DNA from: Oceanobacillus chungangensis
GTDB taxonomy: Bacteria; Bacillota; Bacilli; Bacillales; Amphibacillaceae
Assembly (NCBI RefSeq): GCF_003369565.1
Contig: NZ_PIOD01000013.1
Coordinates: 1 to 54,441, forward strand
Length of the DNA stretch: 54,441 nucleotides
Reading direction: 5' to 3'
Below the pieces are notes generated by a model that saw only the letters and a program-made list of their open reading frames with translations, was not told where the DNA came from and made no database searches. Position numbers and translations under genes: made by a program. Below, in pieces: positions 51,655 to 54,441 of the stretch; positions within the stretch are counted from its first letter, which is position 1, and each line of letters opens with the position of its first letter.

Positions 51655-52215
51655 GTGAAGGTCACTGCAAGAGAAGTTTTTTCGATTCCAAACATCCTAT
51701 CCTACATTCGGATTCTATTCATTCCAATATTTTTATACTTATACTTAAATGCAACAGAAAGCAAGGATTATTATGTAGTAGGACTTATTATTATATTATC
51801 TGCACTAACCGATCTATTCGATGGATTAATTGCAAGGAAGTTTAATCAGATTACAGAGCTTGGAAAAATAGTCGATCCTGTTGCCGACAAATTAACGCAG
51901 ATTGCAATTGTAATTGCGTTGATGCTTCGCTACCAATTTATGTGGGTTCTCGTTATTCTATTTATTGTAAAAGAGCTATTCATGGTAATTAATGGACTCA
52001 TTTTATTGCGTAAAGGTAAGAAATTAGATGGAGCGAAGTGGTTTGGAAAGGTTTCTACAGCAGTATTTTACATAGCAATGGGTGTGCTGATTACGTTTTC
52101 CGACTTGCATCCCAACATTGCTGCGGTGCTAATGATTGTTACTGGGATTTTTCTAGCATTATCATTTGTATTGTATATCCCTGAGTATGCAAAAATGTAT
52201 CGTACTGCGAGATGA
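51655..52215 (+). CDS. pgsA: CDP-diacylglycerol--glycerol-3-phosphate 3-phosphatidyltransferase-like protein
   Basis: 186 residues with about five membrane helices. The CDP-alcohol phosphatidyltransferase motif D-x2-D-G-x2-A-R-x8-G-x3-D-x3-D is complete in DLFDGLIARKFNQITELGK followed by IVDPVADK (ca. 53-79). It would make phosphatidylglycerol phosphate, the precursor of phosphatidylglycerol used by LtaS. The GTG start follows GGGGGAAA. The pgsA of bacilli usually sits near cinA/recA, so this isolated copy may be a second CDP-alcohol transferase. Confidence 0.82.
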   Translation: MKVTAREVFSIPNILSYIRILFIPIFLYLYLNATESKDYYVVGLIIILSALTDLFDGLIARKFNQITELGKIVDPVADKLTQIAIVIALMLRYQFMWVLVILFIVKELFMVINGLILLRKGKKLDGAKWFGKVSTAVFYIAMGVLITFSDLHPNIAAVLMIVTGIFLALSFVLYIPEYAKMYRTAR

Positions 52216-52345
52216 TATGAATAACTAAGTAAGAACTTACGTAATTCTTTTTCCCGTCCCCTACTTCGTTATGATTTTACTGAAGCCTGAAGCCAAACCC
52301 TTAGAAACTGTAATTATAAAATTGATTTAAAAGAGAGGATTACTT

Positions 52346-52993
52346 ATGCAACCTGCCTATCAATTAATTTATGACAAGTTATTCGAGCATTATGGGCCAC
52401 AAAGCTGGTGGCCCGCGGAGACACCGTTTGAAATGATGATTGGTTCGATTCTTGTCCAAAATACGAATTGGCGCAATGTGGACAAAGCATTAATAAAATT
52501 AGGTCCGTATTTTGAACCAGAAATAATCGATCACTTTCCAATTGAAGATCTTGCACAACTTATCCGATCAAGTGGATTTTATAATATTAAAGCGAAGCGT
52601 ATTAAGGCATTCATGGAATGGTTTAGACAATATGATTATGATACCAAGAGAATAAAAGCGATAAATAATACGGAATTGCGTAAGGCGTTAATAAACATTC
52701 ATGGGATTGGTAAGGAAACAGCTGATGTTATGCTCGTTTATGCATTCGAAAAACCAATATTTGTAGTAGACGCGTATGCACGAAGAATCTTTTACCGACT
52801 CGGCTATAATATGCCTACATCCTATGATGGATTTAGAAAGCTAGTGGAAAAAGAATTACCTGAAGAATTAACCCTATATAATGAATTTCATGCACTATTA
52901 GTAGAGCATGCGAAACAATTTTGTAGGTCAAAGCCAATTTGCAAAGAATGCCCATTGCTGGATATTTGTGATCAAAGGTTAGAATTAAAATAA
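52346..52993 (+). CDS. Endonuclease III-superfamily DNA glycosylase (MagIII-like)
   Basis: 215 residues of the HhH-GPD superfamily. The helix-hairpin-helix is LINIHGIGKETADVML (ca. 115-130), the catalytic Asp142 is in FVVDAYARRI, and four cysteines (193, 199, 202, 208) suit a [4Fe-4S] cluster. The Nth lyase Lys (GRKTA) is Glu124 here, so a monofunctional glycosylase such as 3-methyladenine glycosylase III is more likely than an AP-lyase endonuclease. The ATG follows AAGAGAGGA. It is monocistronic. Confidence 0.85.
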   Translation: MQPAYQLIYDKLFEHYGPQSWWPAETPFEMMIGSILVQNTNWRNVDKALIKLGPYFEPEIIDHFPIEDLAQLIRSSGFYNIKAKRIKAFMEWFRQYDYDTKRIKAINNTELRKALINIHGIGKETADVMLVYAFEKPIFVVDAYARRIFYRLGYNMPTSYDGFRKLVEKELPEELTLYNEFHALLVEHAKQFCRSKPICKECPLLDICDQRLELK

Positions 52994-53156
52994 TAAAGGA
53001 GAACGAATGAAGAGAATTACTCTCTCGTTCATCCTTCTTCCTCTACCTAGCATAAAAAGATGCTATTTCACAGCAAAATAGCTATTCTTATGAATTTTTT
53101 AGTAGATTGCAATGAATATATTCCTAATTTTGGGAAGCTCCTAGCCCTCTATATAG

Positions 53157-53411
53157 CTACGAACAATCCAGTCCACCAACCTGTTGCGTGATAAAAAGCC
53201 CATTACAAAGATTATTCTCCTTAGGTGGGTAATACTCATGTCGATTTATTATTAAGTCGAACTGTCCATCCTCAAATGGATGATTTGTATCTTCATCATC
53301 CTCAATCTGAATAACTTTAACTCTTAGTGGCTCAAGTCTTGCTTTAGCGATTGTCACATTAGGTACATATGCTTCCGTCGCAACAATCGATCTAGGGAGA
53401 GGAAGTAACAT
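53157..53411 (-). pseudogene. Remnant of a class I SAM-dependent methyltransferase gene
   Basis: The 84-codon frame reads RSIVATEAYVPNVTIAKARL, EPLRVKVIQIEDDEDTNHPF, EDGQFDLIINRHEYYPPKE and GLFITQQVGGLDCS. This matches the middle of a type 11 methyltransferase: acidic loop (VIQIEDDE), FDLIINRHE strand 4, and GG-FITQQVGG strand 5. The N-terminal SAM loop (GxGxG) is cut off, about 10 residues before GLFITQQ are altered, and the C-terminal half is missing. There is no ribosome-binding site of note. The surrounding 52994-53554 holds small hairpins and nothing else. Confidence 0.65.
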
Positions 53412-53554
53412 AGATAATAGCTCGCTTATTCTCTATTAAGAAATAAATCAAATACCAATGATATTCACCCAACCACCTTTCTACGAATACATTATGAAAG
53501 GATATTAGCAATTTGGTTTGAAATTCAATACGTTTAGAGGAGTGAGTTAATAAG

Positions 53555-54286
53555 GTGAATAACTATTTTAATTATATAATCCAACCAGGAGATAATTACT
53601 CGTTGCTTGCACAGCGCTTTCATACAACTACTGAGGAAATTATCGCAGTTAATCCTAGAGTAAATCCTTACTATCTTTCAATAGGGCAACAAATTTCCAT
53701 TCCAATCTCGAAACAAGCATACCGACCTATGCAAGAGAAACATTGTATAAGTCAAGCAGAAGTCGACTACCGAAACGATCTGCGCAGCCTTTGGGAAGAA
53801 CATGTTGCATGGACTAGAATGGCGATTATCAGCCTAGTCTTTAAATTACCTGATGTAGATTTCGTCATCGCTCGTCTCCTAAAAAACGCTACAGACATGG
53901 GGAATATGATTCGCCGATTATATGGTGATGTCGCAGCTGAAACGTATGCTTCTTTAATTAAAGGTCATCTTTTGATTGCTGCAGATCTTGTCAAAGCAGC
54001 CTTAGCAGGTGATCAGCAGGCAGTAATGGCAGCTGATAAAAGATGGCATGAGAATGCAGATGAAATTGCTGTTTTTCTTAATAGTATCAATCGGTTTTTA
54101 ACAGAAAAGGCTGTTCGAGAAATGTTTTATCACCATTTAGATCTAACGAAGCAAGAAGCCGTTGCCATGATAAATATGGATTACCAAAAGGATATTGACG
54201 TATATGATAAAATTGAAAAGCAAGCTCGGGAGATGGCCGATGCTATTTCAGATGCCATGGTCAAAGGTTATCCAAGTATGTTCTAA
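53555..54286 (+). CDS. LysM-domain protein with a C-terminal helical domain of unknown function
   Basis: 243 residues. A LysM module (ca. 5-52; YIIQPGDNYSLLAQRFHTTT, NPRVNPYYLSIGQQISIP) starts almost at the N-terminus, without a signal peptide. From ~70 a purely helical domain follows, with WEEHVAWTRMAIISL, KNATDMGNMIRRLYGDVAAE, KGHLLIAADLVKAAL, WHENADEIAVFL and MFYHHLDLTKQE. The repeated His and Glu placements (WxxHVAW, GHLLIAADL, WHENADEIA, YHHLDLT) look like a conserved binding pocket, perhaps for metal. LysM suggests cell wall or spore coat location. The GTG start has GAGGAG 12 bases upstream. The domain's function is unknown to me. Confidence 0.75.
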   Translation: MNNYFNYIIQPGDNYSLLAQRFHTTTEEIIAVNPRVNPYYLSIGQQISIPISKQAYRPMQEKHCISQAEVDYRNDLRSLWEEHVAWTRMAIISLVFKLPDVDFVIARLLKNATDMGNMIRRLYGDVAAETYASLIKGHLLIAADLVKAALAGDQQAVMAADKRWHENADEIAVFLNSINRFLTEKAVREMFYHHLDLTKQEAVAMINMDYQKDIDVYDKIEKQAREMADAISDAMVKGYPSMF

Positions 54287-54314
54287 TTGGTTCAACTTTA
54301 ATAATAACTACAAA

Positions 54315-54354
54315 AAAACACTAAGGATATGAGCATTCATAATCTTAGTGTTTT
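54315..54354. terminator. Bidirectional terminator between the LysM gene and the rRNA operon
   Basis: AAAACACTAAG (54315-54325) pairs perfectly with CTTAGTGTTTT (54344-54354). T-runs follow on both strands. It ends the LysM gene (plus) and the rRNA transcript arriving from the right (minus). Confidence 0.88.
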
Positions 54355-54360
54355 GTATAG

Positions 54361-54441
54361 CCTGGCGGCGTCCTACTCTCGCAGGGACAAAGTCCCAACT
54401 ACCATCGGCGCTGAAGAGCTTAACTACTGTGTTCGGGATGG
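54361..54441 (-). rRNA. rrf: 5S ribosomal RNA, 3' part (cut by the window end)
   Basis: The minus strand reads CCATCCCGAACACAGTAGTT, AAGCTCTTCAGCGCCGATGG, TAGTTGGGACTTTGTCCC, TGCGAGAGTAGGACGCCGCC and AGG, the conserved second half to two-thirds of a Bacillus-type 5S rRNA ending at about 54360. The 5' ~35 bases lie beyond the window. It is the last gene of an rRNA operon transcribed leftward. Confidence 0.95.

Overview
The window is low-GC Firmicute DNA, most likely from a halotolerant or alkaliphilic member of the Bacillaceae of the Oceanobacillus/Virgibacillus kind. The basis is a complete Mrp Na+/H+ antiporter operon, a DesKR/Des cold-membrane module, a sporulation-type amidase, Shine-Dalgarno sites close to AGGAGG, TTG and GTG starts, and dispersed Bacillaceae-type intergenic repeats. 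The genus is an inference from style and content. It cannot be proven here.

Layout from left to right. 1-169 is a 40-bp tandem repeat at the window edge. 228-6014 (minus) is mrpABCDEFG, with a divergent KdpD-type Usp protein at 6958. 7850-12038 (minus) holds an omega-amidase-like nitrilase, then desR, desK and des, with a dispersed repeat lying between desK and desR. 12435-16047 carries a divergent PurC homologue, a Nudix CoA pyrophosphatase, a formate/nitrite-family channel and ldh behind a promoter flanked by two Rex sites. 16192-23647 has a DinG-family helicase, an Fsr-type MFS exporter, a thioesterase, a YutJ-like dehydrogenase, a YcxB-like protein, a 19-codon membrane-peptide candidate and a Cof-type phosphatase.

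24261-33970 (minus) carries an orphan oligopeptide-binding lipoprotein, argGH behind an ArgR-boxed promoter, a YhfK-like protein, and pstSCAB behind PhoP boxes with an internal hairpin after pstS. 34122-41602 has an LrgAB-like pair, two small hydrophilic protein genes on the minus strand, a CwlC-like amidase, an LtaS-type synthase, a DJ-1/PfpI protein, a small heme-copper-oxidase-like membrane protein and an aldo/keto reductase. 41650-47101 has NamA, a LytTR regulator fused to a degenerate ABC-ATPase domain with its ABC transporter, and an APH-family kinase. 47189-54441 has DtpT, a preQ1-I riboswitch with a queuosine-precursor transporter, queC, a broken YhhN gene, pgsA, a MagIII-like glycosylase, a methyltransferase remnant, a LysM protein and the 3' part of a 5S rRNA (minus).

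Most of the window is ordinary chromosomal housekeeping with clear regulatory sites: Rex for ldh, ArgR for argGH, PhoP for pst, preQ1 for queuosine uptake, and a DesR-like site for des. The less ordinary parts are a family of about 340-bp MITE-like repeats in five states of decay, the catalytically dead ABC/LytTR regulator cassette, a tiny membrane-peptide transcription unit, a hairpin holding the start codon of a small gene, an atypical PurC, and two gene remnants. I saw no prophage, transposase, CRISPR array or defence island.
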